A stretch of 64,000 nucleotides of DNA from Porodaedalea pini (taxonomy: Eukaryota > Basidiomycota > Agaricomycetes > Hymenochaetales > Hymenochaetaceae): the NCBI GenBank assembly GCA_002794775.1, contig NBAY01000110.1:26573-90572 (forward strand), read 5' to 3'. Below the pieces are notes generated by a model. The model ran no database searches and was not told the origin of the DNA. It saw only the letters and a list, made by a program, of their open reading frames with translations. Shown one piece after another: positions 43,673-55,239 of this stretch (position 1 is the stretch's first letter; each line of letters begins with the position of its first letter). The translations under genes and the position numbers were made by a program.

Positions 43673-44784
43673 ATGTCTTCTCTGTCTCAGGTAGTCACCA
43701 CGTCGCCATCCGCGTCGGGTTCAATTCCGGCTTCAGCGTTCACAACATCTTCCAGTCTTTCTCCTTCGTCGTTTTCTAGCTCGAGTCCGACGAGTGATAA
43801 TGATGACAGCTCGCCATCGATCTCGCGCGAGTCGTCGCTGCTTTTTGGCTTCCTGATCACGTTCCTCGCGCTTTTTGTCGGGTTCATGGCGTGCGGGTAC
43901 TCGTCGCGCCGTGCCGCACATATCAGGCGAGCCGGTGCCAACGCGCAATTGGAAGATGCAGGATATCATAGGTCTGTGAGGATGAAAAAGCCACATATAT
44001 GGGACGTTTGGATTGCTGAAGGACCCGGGAAAGAGGAGTGGAAGGATATGATGGTGAGCGTGTTCTTGCTGATCGTTTAATTATTCCTGTGATTTAGCTC
44101 TTCTGAGAAAATTGAGAGGTCGTGTGCTTCTCTGATAACCTTCTTTGTCTTATGATATCGATTTACTGATTTGCTTGAACGTAGCCTCTATCAGCATCGC
44201 TGGTGCGTCCCAAGGCAGACAAGAAACGCTCATTGCCATCATCAGACGAAATCACTGGTACACCTCCTGCTTTGCGCGAGAGCGAGCCTCCCCAAGAGTA
44301 CTTCCCATCATACATGGTCGGGTCATCGAGGGGCTTTGGTCGTCTACACAGCTCTCCGCCTCTGCCTCTTGCGAGCCGTTCGCAACGATCCACGTCACGC
44401 TTGATATCTGAGCCTTCAATGGCATCGCTCGTGTTACCATCGGCAAGCTTCGCGCTACCTCCGCTTCCTGATTCTGGGTCATCTTCGTGGTTCTCGAGTC
44501 GTGCACGGAACAGAAACAGGAACATAAATTCTGAAGCTGCTGCTGCCGCTAAGGACGGAAGTGAGAGCATGAAGGACGTGCACGCACGGATTTCTGTCTT
44601 GATCGCTATGCCGAGTCCCACTCCTATCTCCTCACCAGGATCAGCGAAGCCAGTGGGAAAGTCAATTAGCGAAGACGGAGAGGAGATCGTTGAAGAGAGT
44701 AAGGAGGGTCGGCCGCGGGGCGACTACGAGATAGGCGTTGCGCGCGTACGGATTCCCGAGTTGACTGCCCAGAACGAGTTGTAG
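43673..44784 (+). CDS. Single-pass membrane protein with Ser-rich outer segment
   Basis: Two exons, 43673-44053 and 44185-44784 (GTGAGC...GTAG intron), giving 326 codons. Residues 1-60 are Ser/Thr-rich and acidic at the end, without a cleavable signal. One membrane helix follows (about 62-82, LLFGFLITFLALFVGFMACG), then a basic stop-transfer (SSRRAAHIRRAG). The cytoplasmic part contains IWDVWIAEGPGKEEWKDMM, which I recall as a conserved piece in related Agaricomycete hypothetical proteins. The rest is Ser/Pro-rich and likely disordered, ending VRIPELTAQNEL. Function is unknown. No lesions; intact among decaying neighbours. Confidence 0.8.
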
Positions 44785-45049
44785 GTCGACGCACACTAGC
44801 GGGTAGGAGAGTATCTTGCTTTTCGTTTTCCAGCCGCTTGCACAGTTTCTTTCTTTCTTTATTCATGTGTGTTTATCGCTGTATTGACTACTGATATGTA
44901 TTGGTCTGGCTCTGCTACTATGTCTCACTTTATTCTTTTACCTTTGCTCTGTCCAATACCACTATCTTCATCACAGACTCCTGGTCCAAGTGTTTGTTCC
45001 TGACCACGAGAAAAGACAATCCCAGTAATATCGGATAGTTCATAACTTA
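44785..45049. terminator. 3' flank of the membrane-protein gene
   Basis: T-rich sequence with TTTCTTTCTTTCTTTATTCATGTGTG-like tracts downstream of the stop; presumed 3' UTR and cleavage region. No AATAAA was identified. Confidence 0.3.
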
Positions 45050-45898
45050 CAGCCATTTTCATAAGTCCTGCGACACGTGCATGTCACGTGAAATGAGCCG
45101 CGGCTGAGCCGAAATGTCGAAAAATTAGAATGAATGCCTATTTTCTCTGTGAATTCTGCACAGCACCTGCTCATTAAGTACTCAAAAAAAAGGCACGGTT
45201 CTCAGGAGCAGAAATATGTAAAATATGGAGCAATAAATTGACTGTGTAGGCAGTTGGAGATCAAACAAGTGCAGCCAGTCTGTTCTCTCACACATTTCCA
45301 CCGAGATTAAAAAATTATGGCTCCCCTAAATCTACCTATAAAATTCTTTTCTGTATCTGTAAATTAAGTATATGACTATACCAACATCTCCTGAAAGTTT
45401 GAAGCCAATCCATTCAGTATTCATGGTGCAGCAGCAAGATTTGTTTTCCACTTCAAGCTCTTTCCACCCTCCTTTTCTCACAACAGGTCTTGCAGAGTAG
45501 AACACAAATCTTGCTGCTGGACCATGAATACTGAATGGATTGGCTTCAAACTTGCAGGAGATGTTGGTATAGTCATATACTTAATTTACAGATACAGAAA
45601 AGAATTTTATAGGTAGATGTAGGGGAGCCATAATTTTTGAATCTCAGTGGAAATGGGTGAGAGAACAGACCAGCTGCACTTGTTTGATCTCCACCCGCCT
45701 ACACAATCAATTTATTGCTCCATATTTTACATATTTCTGCTCCTGAGAACCGTGCCTTTTTTTTGAGTACTTAATGAGCAGGTGCTGTGCAGAATTCACA
45801 GAGAAAATAGGCATTCATTCTAATTTTTCGACATTTCGGCTCAGCCGCGGCTCATTTCACGTGACATGCACGTGTCGCAGGACTTATGAAAATGGCTG
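45050..45898. mobile_element. 849-base palindromic TA-flanked MITE (full copy)
   Basis: Starts CAGCCATTTTCATAAGTCC and ends GGACTTATGAAAATGGCTG, flanked by TA (45048-45049 and 45899-45900). The arms are near-perfect inverted repeats of about 400 bases with a spacer of about 50 bases near 45450-45500 (TTCTCACAACAGGTCTTGC). A half copy lies at 3590-4047. Non-coding. Confidence 0.93.
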
Positions 45899-45900
45899 TA

Positions 45901-46690
45901 AGGTTTTTGAGTTCTTATATTCATTTATTGGGTGCCTTATAAGGCTGCGATGAACAGCGCTGACAGTGATACCTGATTCTCAAGCATCCTACAGAACGAC
46001 ACAATTATTCTCCAAATTGTTGTCGTTCATATGCTGCATCGAAGGCATCAAGCAAACAAATCGTGAGCCGTGTAAGAAAGCAAAGCAGGCGTGTAAATGC
46101 AAGTGCTACGTGGCCCGGGATGAGAGAGAAACATAGGACTATTGATAGAACAATCGACCAGGGGTTCGGGATCAGCATCAGGATTCTCCTTCACGTATCT
46201 TCGGATTGGCCCATTTTCTATCCATTCAGGGACCACAGATGGGTAATATTAGTCCTCTTCCAATGCGTATCATAGAAGCGGTAGAATATTAACGTGGTCA
46301 AATTTCGACCAGACATTCCGTTCTTTCGCAAGGAACTGGACGAAGAGGATTCAGACAAATGGGATTCCACAGCTCTGTCATGAGCGGCTCACATTTGCAA
46401 GATCCCAATCAGACCGTACATGCACTCGAGGTCACCTCCTGGCGACGTTTCCTACGCAAGACTGTTCTGACTAAGGGTAATCCGGGTCTGAAATGATTGA
46501 ACTCCCAGTGAGAATGTCGCAGTAGCTGCCATGCGCTTTCATGACCGCGCCATCGTATTCGATATTGGCCTATCAAATTGAGGTGGGCAAGCTTTGCGGG
46601 GGCACTACCGTACAAAGTATGTTGTTTGACCTTCTGCGAGGTGCTGGAGTGTCCGACTGAAGTCAGCTTCCCCGTAGCTTTATAATCCAG
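45901..46690 (-). pseudogene. Kinase pseudogene (kinase copy 3)
   Basis: The N-lobe region at 46236-46048 reads VPEWIENGPIRRYVKENPDADPEP, matching SEWIENGTVWRYMEENPACD of the intact kinase. The preceding exon is represented at 46690-46390 by sequence alignable to the glycine-loop exon but split over several frames, with stops. The catalytic loop and C-lobe are missing. A palindromic MITE lies immediately beyond at 45898, so insertion or deletion may have removed the rest. Confidence 0.65.
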
Positions 46691-48010
46691 TCTGAAGGGA
46701 CTGAGGACTCAGCTAGCATACTGAAGTTAAGCGCAAGATAAAAGAAGACGAGAGAATCTTCTAAAGTTCCGAGTTGTGTGAACAAGTTGAAGGACATGCA
46801 TTGAACCCATCACAGCGAGCAGGATAAGTTGAGCACTGCATGACTACCACGTACGAGAAGTGGCGGAAAACAGCTCAAAGAAAAGTAGACGTTCTTGATG
46901 GGAACCTAAAGCAGGCCTAGGAGTAGGAGCTCAAAGTTGAAAAGAATAAATATTAATCACGGCTGCGATTGTCCTTCCCAAACGGGTAGGCGCATGTTAA
47001 ATGCTTTTGAGTAGCGGTGCCGCCCGAGCCGCGGCCGTAGGCCGGAACATCTCACTTACATTCTGGCAGTCATGTACACTCGAAATCCATCGCGTCTGCC
47101 CATAGTAAAGCTCTACTAACGGGTCAAACCAGTTTTTCCGAAACTGCAGGCACTCGCCCTCTTTTTCTCCACAGTGCAGAGGACGCATCTCAATTAGCCG
47201 TTGTCCTTGTAGTAGATTATGGGTGTGCACGTCTACCGCCTGTCAGCACTCCACATTCATATTAATGCTACCCAACCATGGCCAGAACTTGAATGTGTGG
47301 TGAATAAACTCTTTGTACTACATAGTACTAGTAACCACCTGAAGAAATTTACGATTTAATTATAGTAAACGAAACGCTACTTAATTAGTAGGTTTTCGAC
47401 ATCTTCCTAATTAGGAAGACTAACACGTTCGGGCCGGACAATCATACCGGTAAGGACTTCTGGTCTGACTCTCGGAGCAAAAACACAGTCCAAATCCGAG
47501 TCATTATCATCAGTACTAGTTACAATTGCTCGTCGAAACGTACGTCAAGTACATCGTAAGAGGTAAAGCAAGAAACGTTGGAAGTCCAGGCGCTACAGGC
47601 CGGAATGAAGAATGATTAGAGGAAGAAAAAAGTATTAAGGCCACTGGCTATGAGCCGGTTCATAAAGGGGTCCGAGGCGAGAGTAGGAATTAGCAAACAG
47701 AAAGCTGGAGAATGGGTGGGAATGCGAGGGGGAATGCGAGAAGGAAAGCAGGATGGAAATGCTAGGAAAGTATACAATGCGATCAGATGCGAGGAATATA
47801 CAGATGCAGATAATCATAGGTGCGTGCGTCGTCGCGATTCGTAGGCCATAGAATATCATGCTAAAAAAGAATAAAAAGATGCGATGCAGGTTCTGGGAAT
47901 GAGAATGGGAGAGAGACAGAAAGAGAGAGATGGCCACGGCAAAGCCGAAGCTGGAGTTGGAGGGAGTGTGAATGTGTTGGTATAGCTCGCCATTGAACGT
48001 GCGCGTGCGT
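46691..48010. other. Intergenic, no supported gene
   Basis: 1.3 kb with short frames only. 47640-47940 is purine-rich on the plus strand (GAGAGAGACAGAAAGAGAGAG near 47910) and open in the complementary Ser/His/Leu-rich frame, which I take as low-complexity DNA. Confidence 0.4.
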
Positions 48011-48538
48011 TCACTTGTCTGAGCGCTTCGTCGTGAGGGTCCATGTATAGGCCCGCTCGACAGAGGGTGTCAGTCCGACGAAGGCCGTACTCTTCAGCAG
48101 CCAGTCGATCCTCCTAACGCCCGCACGTTGCTCGTATCGCGGGTCCGCCGACCTTCGGCCACGCGCGTAGAAAGCCTCAGCGACACGCGCCTGGTGTGTC
48201 CTCGGCGCGCCCTTCCACTCTGCGCTGTTCACGCGATGGCGCAGCTCGCGGTAGAGAGCAGACAACACGTCGCCGACGGTAACGCCGCGCGCGCTGCGCA
48301 CCTCAACGGTCCACTCGCGGTATGGGAAGATGCCGGATGTGATTCGGAAGATTGGGACTGGAGGTGAGGTCGCGAACTGGGACGTGACGGAGGAGGACAG
48401 ATGCCGGCCATGCGAGGACGCGAGGCGCGCGTACTCGGGTGGGTAGCGCATGTCCCACAGCAGGGCGGGGTCGACCTGGTAACGATGTGTGCTCTGCGGG
48501 TTGAATGCGAGTGCATGGTGAAGGAGGAACTGGGGCAT
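48011..48538 (-). CDS. DUF6699 domain protein
   Basis: Single exon with ATG at 48538 (MPQFLLHHALAFNPQSTHRY), 175 codons. The DUF6699 pattern is clear: WTVEVRSARGVTVGDVLSAL, then HRVNSAEWKGA, then RVAEAFYARGRR, then GVRRIDWLLKSTAFVGLTPS. An upstream in-frame extension to about 48631 exists but crosses a repeated CACAC leader, so I prefer this start. It lies 1.3 kb upstream (on the same strand) of a kinase pseudogene, echoing the kinase-DUF6699 pairing at 40706-43121. Family function is unknown. A TATA-like TTTATATTT lies near 48646-48655. Confidence 0.85.
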   Translation of the reverse strand: MPQFLLHHALAFNPQSTHRYQVDPALLWDMRYPPEYARLASSHGRHLSSSVTSQFATSPPVPIFRITSGIFPYREWTVEVRSARGVTVGDVLSALYRELRHRVNSAEWKGAPRTHQARVAEAFYARGRRSADPRYEQRAGVRRIDWLLKSTAFVGLTPSVERAYTWTLTTKRSDK

Positions 48539-49149
48539 TATGGTAGTGTGTTGTGGTGTGTGTTGGGTTGAGTGAGTCGGTTGGATTAGATAGCGGACGC
48601 AGTTGGTGGACGAGATGAGTTGCTGCAACAAACGAAATTGCGCCTTTTTATATTTGGAGAGGAGGGGCGGGCGTCTTTCAAGGCACGCAGGAGCAGGAAG
48701 GAATTGCTATGGAACGCGGCACCGACGGGCTGCTGTGCAGACGAACTGACTCGTTCTGCAAGACGAGCGAGTGGTCACGAAATGTTTTGGGTGGTAAGCG
48801 ACTAGGCGGGCACTGCAACGCGTACATTCGTTCCTCAAATACGTTTGAGAGCGGGTCAGGATCTGGCTGAGGTCATTCCGGGCGGATAGAGTTTCGGTGG
48901 CAGAGCCACGTGCACAGGATCACCCGATTCAGAAATCCACTGCTCTGGCGCGGAAGCACATGTTTCAATGTTTGGCGGCCGAAAGAGAGCGCGCGCTTGG
49001 AGCAGAGAGGTGAGTGACTGTACAGAGAATCTGACGTGGAGCGCATTCCCGTACCTGAGGCCACGGCTCAACTGAGGTGGTGATTCTTCACTTTGACAGA
49101 CAAAGATTCCTGGGAGACTATGGCCACCCCAATCTCACAAGTCTAGGAT
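48539..49149. other. Upstream region of the DUF6699 gene; no other gene seen
   Basis: About 600 bases up to the inverted duplication. Short frames only. Confidence 0.4.
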
Positions 49150-50590
49150 ATGATCTCCGCGGGTCAGGTCCTGACGAACAAGCAGTTCGAAGTGCGGAAA
49201 ATAGAACGGGGAGTGAGACGGATATGCAGACCGCAGTCTTCAGATCTGGAAGGCCGTCTGTTGAACAGCAGTGAGCAGAGAACCAGAGCTGGACGGATAT
49301 GGACTCAGGTGCTCCCGCGCAGTTCGGTGCTAGCTGATACGTGTCTTGGAATGACATTTAGTTGGAACCCTTTGGCTTGGATGTTTGGAGCGTCTGACGG
49401 TTTGTGGATTCCGAGAGAATTGAAGCTGTGTGCCGCCGACTCGGAGCCTCATGGCCTGGGAGTTTCCAGCACATTTCAAACCCCGCGACCCTTACAAATT
49501 CACCCATGCCGTTTTCGGCCTCCTCTTCCTCTCTTTCCCCATTCGCTGCACCGCTTCACGGCCACAGCACACAGCTACGAATCAATGTGCAAATTGAGGG
49601 ACACTCATCTGCGCCCAGTCGATCCCGTCGCTCGTGAAACGTGTCCGAGCCCTCGTCCACAGCATCCTGCAAGTCAATTTCTTTATTTTTCCGAGTCAAG
49701 AGTGCGAAGGGAAGCCCGCCGGCAGTCTGCGGTGCGGGTCGCGGATACTGACAAACCTTCTCCTAGGGTCTGCGCGTGTCTGTCGCCGATGCTCAAGGTG
49801 GCACGCCATCTTATCGGTGTGTGGCTTTTGGCTTGTGGATATCTTCATTCAAATTCTCTGGCGCTCGTGTCTTCGTCTGCGGGTGTTCTGTGACGCGCGA
49901 CGACGAAGACCTGAATCATGAAATGTATGACGGAGATACGACGACCCGCGAAGATAACCGCTGTCAGGCTCAATGTTATGTTCGCAATCCTAATATACGC
50001 ATCTATCTAGCTGATACACTTATTGAATTTGCATCTCGAGAACAAATCGCGCCCCACTCCCGAGCGCACGCGGGAATCATTCAGAATTCAAAGCAGAGCC
50101 ATAACCCGGATGCCAACTGCTGGGCAACATGCTAGTATACGAGTGCGCAACAGCTAGCCAAGCGAACTATTTTGACCCGTTCAGATTCCGAGGCGCATTC
50201 AATTGCACAGGTGCACCTGATTTTGCTGCGCTTGATCTGCCGGTGCACCATATCAATCTCTTGCTGCATTTGAATTTGATTGAACCTGTGAGTCCTGTAT
50301 GTACCATTCATTATTTATTCCGTGTTCCGCCAGAGTCCACGTATGCCTACGCGAAACGCCAATGACATCTTCCACGCAGAGCTCCCGAGAGTTCTCGATT
50401 CATTGACTAAATCGGAGAACCTAACCCTCTCCCCCGTTCCCCCGACTCCGAGTTCACCAGGCAAGCAAGATATGAGGGATCCTCTAAACTTATGTTTTTT
50501 TGAAACGAGGACGTAACACAAAGTGAAGCGCGTTATCATTCGTTCCTTTAGTATTCGATATCTATGCGCAGTTAACGCGCTGCACCCTCG
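49150..50590. repeat. Right arm of the 1.4-kb inverted duplication
   Basis: Near-identical reverse complement of 36790-38230. On the plus strand it carries the same hypothetical gene frames (MDSERIEAVCRRLGASWPGS at 49404; GTPSYRCVAFGLWISSF at about 49800). Its distal portion (from about 49915) is also the first part of the tandem cassette segment D found at 55240 and 61540. Confidence 0.9.
49404..50135 (+). other. Hypothetical duplicated gene in the right inverted arm
   Basis: Counterpart of 37243-37975. Frames switch between 49640 and 49780, which could reflect an intron (GTCAATTTCTTTATTTTTCCGAG) or decay. The downstream part (EMYDGDTTTREDN..YVRNPNIRIYLADTLIE) is conserved at protein level in four places in this window, the best hint that it was once coding. 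Confidence 0.35.
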
Positions 50591-51590
50591 AAGAGCATTA
50601 AGCACCCGTGTCCGCTTCTGTGGCCCTCTCCACAATCTATTCTCAAGTGAAATACTAACACTCCCTTCGAGTCCATTGTACCTTAATAACTTCGAGCTTC
50701 GATGCGCCCTTGAGACATAGAAGACTCAATGATCGCGAGGCGAGTGGGGCGGGGGTCGGGAGCTCGAGATGACTGCGACCAACTCACGTACAGCCATCAA
50801 CAGTAGTAATCAACATGGCCAAGAATACGCGTACGCATCCGCAATTTCCAAATGCATCCGGGCACTCGATCATCACTGTCCATGGTCTAGGCTGCTAGAG
50901 TGCTATCGAACGCACCACCGCCGGCTACTTCAGAATTATGGGTGTCTAGACTCTCCACACCCTTGACGTACAATGCTGCTCTCGCGTTTTCAGTCAGCTT
51001 ATTGTCATCATGGAAATAAAACTGTCGTGATGTTGAGGAATACCTTGGAGGTGCGCCTTTAAATCATTCTCCCTTGCTGACTTCGATTTTCATCGTTTAC
51101 CTTGGCTTGCAAGGCAGGACATTAATGTGATGATAATGAAAACACATATTCATGCGTATTGTCCACATCCTGTTGCAAATATACAGAACATAAGGCGATA
51201 GCAAAGTTTGGCAAGCATCTTGACAATGCGTTGTCATGCACCTAAATCTGGTGAGATTAGCGGACATGGAGATCTCAAATGCGGCTTTCTCTAGATCGAT
51301 GGTATATGCCAGAGACTTGATCTCGTGGGGACTTACAGCTACAGAGGGATGTACTCTGCAATGATCGTAAGAATGGCTCGTTCCGGAACGATGATGCAAG
51401 CCAGCGACTCAATTCGACGGGAATCGGGCCAGCAAGGCCTAGACTCCATGGTGATCGGAAGAAAGGTCACGGTAGACTGGCGGCGGTTCATGTCTATCGG
51501 GATTTCGCCGGGCCCTTTCAAAGTCCCGTCGAATCCTGTCCAGACGAGCTCTGAAAATCTTCATTAGGGAATTCATGGACCTATTCTTGA
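49915..51590. repeat. Cassette segment D, first unit
   Basis: Aligns with 55240-57060 and 61540-63270 in the same orientation. On the minus strand, 51521-51110 retains protein-like stretches (PIDMNRRQSTVTFLPITMES; PERAILTIIAEYIPL; TIDLEKAAFEISMSANLTRF) that have cognates at 56733-56470 and about 63000-62700. A gene once ran on that strand, but stops and frame changes interrupt every copy. Confidence 0.6.
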
Positions 51591-52027
51591 GTCAGTGCAT
51601 TGCCCCGCTGTTGGCATCGCAGTCGACGCGCCATCTGGATGACACTATCTGTTGTTTTCTGATAACATCATGGGGCGAGCGGCGTGAACTGATATGATCC
51701 TTCATCCATCATCCCAACGTACAGTATCCTCATGTAGGGTCGGGAAGAGCTGTAGAGGGCGTTGCCCTCGACACTCGACGAAGATAATTTCTAATTGCGG
51801 CATTCATAACATTTGTGCTCCTCAGTAGCTCCACCTGCTTGTCTTCTACTTCCGCCAGCTCATGGAACTCTCTGGGGTGGAAGCTCTTTGATGATCATCA
51901 TATCGTTATAGCCATGATGATGAGATTAAGAAGTCTGATGGAGGGCAATTTTAGATAACGCACCTGAGATAAAGACTTTACATTACGTTTCCGGGTTGCA
52001 CCCCATCTCTTACGATCTTCCCCACCT
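51591..52027. repeat. Cassette segment E, first unit (diverged)
   Basis: Weakly matches 57640-58070 and 28343-28800. It is the upstream region of DUF6533 copy 2 and holds no intact gene. Confidence 0.5.
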
Positions 52028-53780
52028 ATGGCTACCATTATCGTTGGAGATGAGCCTGCAGGTCTCAACGATGTCCTTGAGACAGCGATAGCAACGATAA
52101 CTACCATAAAGCTAAGCAAGATGTGCTTCTGTTCGTACTCTTTCTTCGATTGCATACGAGCTATAGACTAATCAACGTGGCTTACTCAGTGTCATCTACT
52201 GTCCTCTACGTCTATGATTTGTGTAAGTCCAATACCGACATTACCGGCACTCCTACGAGCTCATCACCTTTTATTGTACAGTGACGACCCACGATCGCGA
52301 GGTCGAGTTCATGTGGGTAAGCAGGCATGTTTTCCAGACAAGAAATTATTGTCCACAACGCCGTACACTCGTCACAGAAAGCGGAGATCAGCACAGGAAA
52401 GCTTCTTTATTTTTCGGTAGGCGACATTCATGCACTAGACTTCGCTTCTCTCAGGCAATTATCTCAGATACGGTATTGCACGTTATTTGCGATGGTGTGA
52501 GTCGCCCTGCTGCATACATTGCTATCGCACTCTGAATTGTGATTTGTAGAGCGATGAGTGTTGGTAAGTGTATATATGATTGTGTATTAAAATCGATCTA
52601 ACGAAGAGATGTAAACAGTCCTGTTCCTACCGCAGGCCTCTGGCGAGGTATGTACGCCTGCTCGTCTCAGCCTTGTTCGAGTAATGTATTTTGACCTCGT
52701 TTCTTTTTCCGATCAGTTGTGCGTTCCTCTCTTATGTTCATAAGCTAACACAGCGTTAATGACAACCTGTTTTTTGCAGATGTGAGCTTTTTTATGCACA
52801 TTATGCCAACAAAAGCCTGAAATTAAACCTAGGTCAAGCCTGGATACGATTCTACTGGCTTATGGGAATTATACTCAGCATTTTCGTTCAATGTATGCCA
52901 TTAGAGTCCTCTTGACGGACAACTACTTACTATTTCCTACTTGAAAGTCGCACTGCAAATTCGAATCTACGCAATGTACAACAAGAGTCGCAAAATATTT
53001 GCTTTGCTGTCCGCCTCTCTATTCTGTGTACTCTCAGCAGATGTCATAATTTCTGTCTTTACGTTGAAAGACGAGACCAGTGAGTCTTTTCAAATCTCAT
53101 CGTTTTTTTATCTGAGCTTTAATCTCGACACTTTGAACGTTCAGCGGAGTTCGTCAATATAGGACCAGGTTCTTATATGCATATGTGCGCTAGTAACTTA
53201 CCCGACTGGTACAAGGCATACTGGGCACCAGGGACTCTTAACGAAGTATTGCTATTTGCGCTTGCTCTTAACAAGGCAGTGCAAAACTTCAGAAGTCATG
53301 GATTAGGGTCGCAAAGCCGAGTAATGAACCTGTTGGTGAGAGACTCGATCGTGTACTTCTTCGTGTATGTACATGTGTCACTTTGTCCTTCGACCATCAG
53401 GAAATTGAGTACACTCACAAACCCCACAGTGTTTTTATTGTATCTGTCCCGAATTGGATCATATGGGGTGTCAAAGGCGTAAGTCTTCTCTGCACTTCAT
53501 GTTTCTTTTTTGGAAAGAAGTAAATGGTTGTTCATTTTAGCTGGACTATCTCTTGATCCTGTCCGGCTTCGCTACGGCATTTATAGGAATCATGGGCCAG
53601 AGGATGCTGGTCAACTTAGTCGAACACTTTTCGGAGAGATCACTCGCTGTAAAGTGGACAAAAGATTCAAAGCCGTCTACTATTCTTGGCCCTCGGCATA
53701 TACATGTCGAAGAACAGTCGTCAGAATGGCAGCAGGGTGTCAAGTTAGCAACTTACACGTCATCTTATCCTCATAGGTGA
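52028..53780 (+). CDS. DUF6533 multi-pass membrane protein, copy 2
   Basis: ATG 52028. Supported exons: 52028-52130 (donor GTTCGT), 52190-52222, 52282-52316 (encoding THDREVEFMW) and 52378-about 52416 (KAEISTGKLLYFS), which together form the DUF6533 signature in one frame. Further exons include VALQIRIYAMYNKSRKIFAL (from 52947), FVNIGPGSYMHMCASNLPDW to LLVRDSIVYFF (53150-53360), EIEYTHKPHSVFIVSVPNWI (53401-53478) and a final exon LDYLLILSGFATAFIGIMGQ ending at TGA 53780. Hydrophobic stretches suggest about six or seven membrane helices. Exons between 52440 and 52900 are short and uncertain. Function unknown. It shares all intron positions with copies 1 and 3. Confidence 0.75.
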
Positions 53781-55239
53781 GTTTGCTTCACCTCTATGCT
53801 GTTCCAAGTCTAACGATACATTTAGTGTATCCTTCTGAGTCGCTTTCACACCAAGGTACACTGACAAAAACCGAATATACATGTAATCGATTTAGCTGAT
53901 CAGGTTTTGATTCAAGGAGAAATCTCGTCCGAAATAGCACTCTGATCGCAAGTACCGGGACAGCTCGTGAGCGCTCATAGCAGGACTCTTATTAACGGCA
54001 ATAGTAGCGGCGGCGAAGGAATAGGTGGATTTACTCGATGAACAAAAATTGCTTTCGTTTCATGGGTTCGGTGCAGGGTATATACGTATAACTTTGGAGA
54101 GATGTGCCCGCAATGAACGTCATTTCTGTGGCTTGCTGTGCTTGGTGAGTCGATGTTTGGACATGAATGTTGACTTCGCTTCCTCTCCACAGAGACTTCA
54201 TCAATGTTGTGAGCAAATGATAAAACTTCATGTAAGACGCATACACAGCAATTGAAAATTTGTTCAAGCTGTATCCGCCGACAACATACATAACATTTAT
54301 TCCTACGTTATAGGAAAATCGAAGGAGGTCATGTACACAGGTCTTGTAACTTGTAAGGTCTGTCGCATCGTCAGGTAGAGGCATATTGCACTTAAGGCCG
54401 ATAAGCCCAGCCAGCCACACTGGTTCCCAAAAGGTCGATTGCCAAATCAAGCAGCCAGGATGACGCGTCATCCTCTTCGTGCTTCTCATCATCGGCCACA
54501 AGGAGCCATCTCAGCCACCCACAATGAGAGGTGAACAAAGAAAGGCTTATAATTATATCATTATCAATGCTATTTAAACATGCTCACAACACATTTACAG
54601 CCCCCTTTTTTTTTTAAATGCACCAGGATGCGATGTGGACGTGCTCGTACTCAAGGTTGCGCATTAATGTTGTCCCTGGCCCGAAGGTGAATGTGCCACT
54701 CTTGTTGCAAGCTAAAGCATACATTTGCAGATATGCCAGATCCATATCTTCGACTTGGGCTACAAGCATGCCTTGGTCGATGGTTTCCCCTTTTGCTGCC
54801 AATGCGTCTCCGACAAGCGTGAGCATGTATGTGTACAAGCAAGCAAATGATGAAGATAGCCGGAGAGGATGCGTTCTAGATGTGCGCGTGTGCATCGTTC
54901 CACACCATCCACACTAACAAGGTGCCGTCATTCACGGGTGTTGATTGCCTGCAGACGTGTATGCATGGCGCATGAGCTGTCGCCCACGTCAAAATCGGGC
55001 AGATCATTCTTAGCATCCGCTCCAAGGACTTGAATGCATGCGGCATCTAGTAAACAAGCAGCAGCGGGCGAAGCGAAGAAGCTAGGCGGGCCAGGTGTGC
55101 GCTCGCACGCCGGCACAAGAGCGGGGGAAGAGAAAGAAAGGGTGGTAGGGCGGCAGGTGGTAGGCCAGAAGCAAGTGAGTGGATCGTGTGCAGCGGACGG
55201 CGCGAGTCCGTCATCCACTTTCGGTGAGACCTCGAAGAT
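53781..55239. repeat. Cassette segments B and C, unit 1
   Basis: B (about 54030-54500) on the minus strand reads HPGCLIWQSTFWEPVWLAGL and YVVGGYSLNKFSIAVYASYM. C (54850-54614) reads YMLTLVGDALAAKGETIDQG and QVEDMDLAYLQMYALACNKS ending at 54614, preceded by LLDAACIQVLGADAKNDLPD (about 55060). Both recur at 60500-60750 and 60917-61380, where C differs by a one-base indel. I do not recognise either. They are protein-like on the minus strand, so one or two former genes convergent with DUF6533 are likely. Confidence 0.5.

Noticed and set aside
47635..47937. 100-codon minus-strand frame with hydrophobic N-terminus
   Set aside because: Low-complexity Ser/His/Leu/Phe sequence generated by a purine-rich tract; no start context or homologous pattern.
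54614..54917. Plus-strand 99-codon frame (also at 60849-61247)
   Set aside because: It is antisense to segment C, whose minus-strand reading looks more like protein. The plus frame changes its ends between copies.
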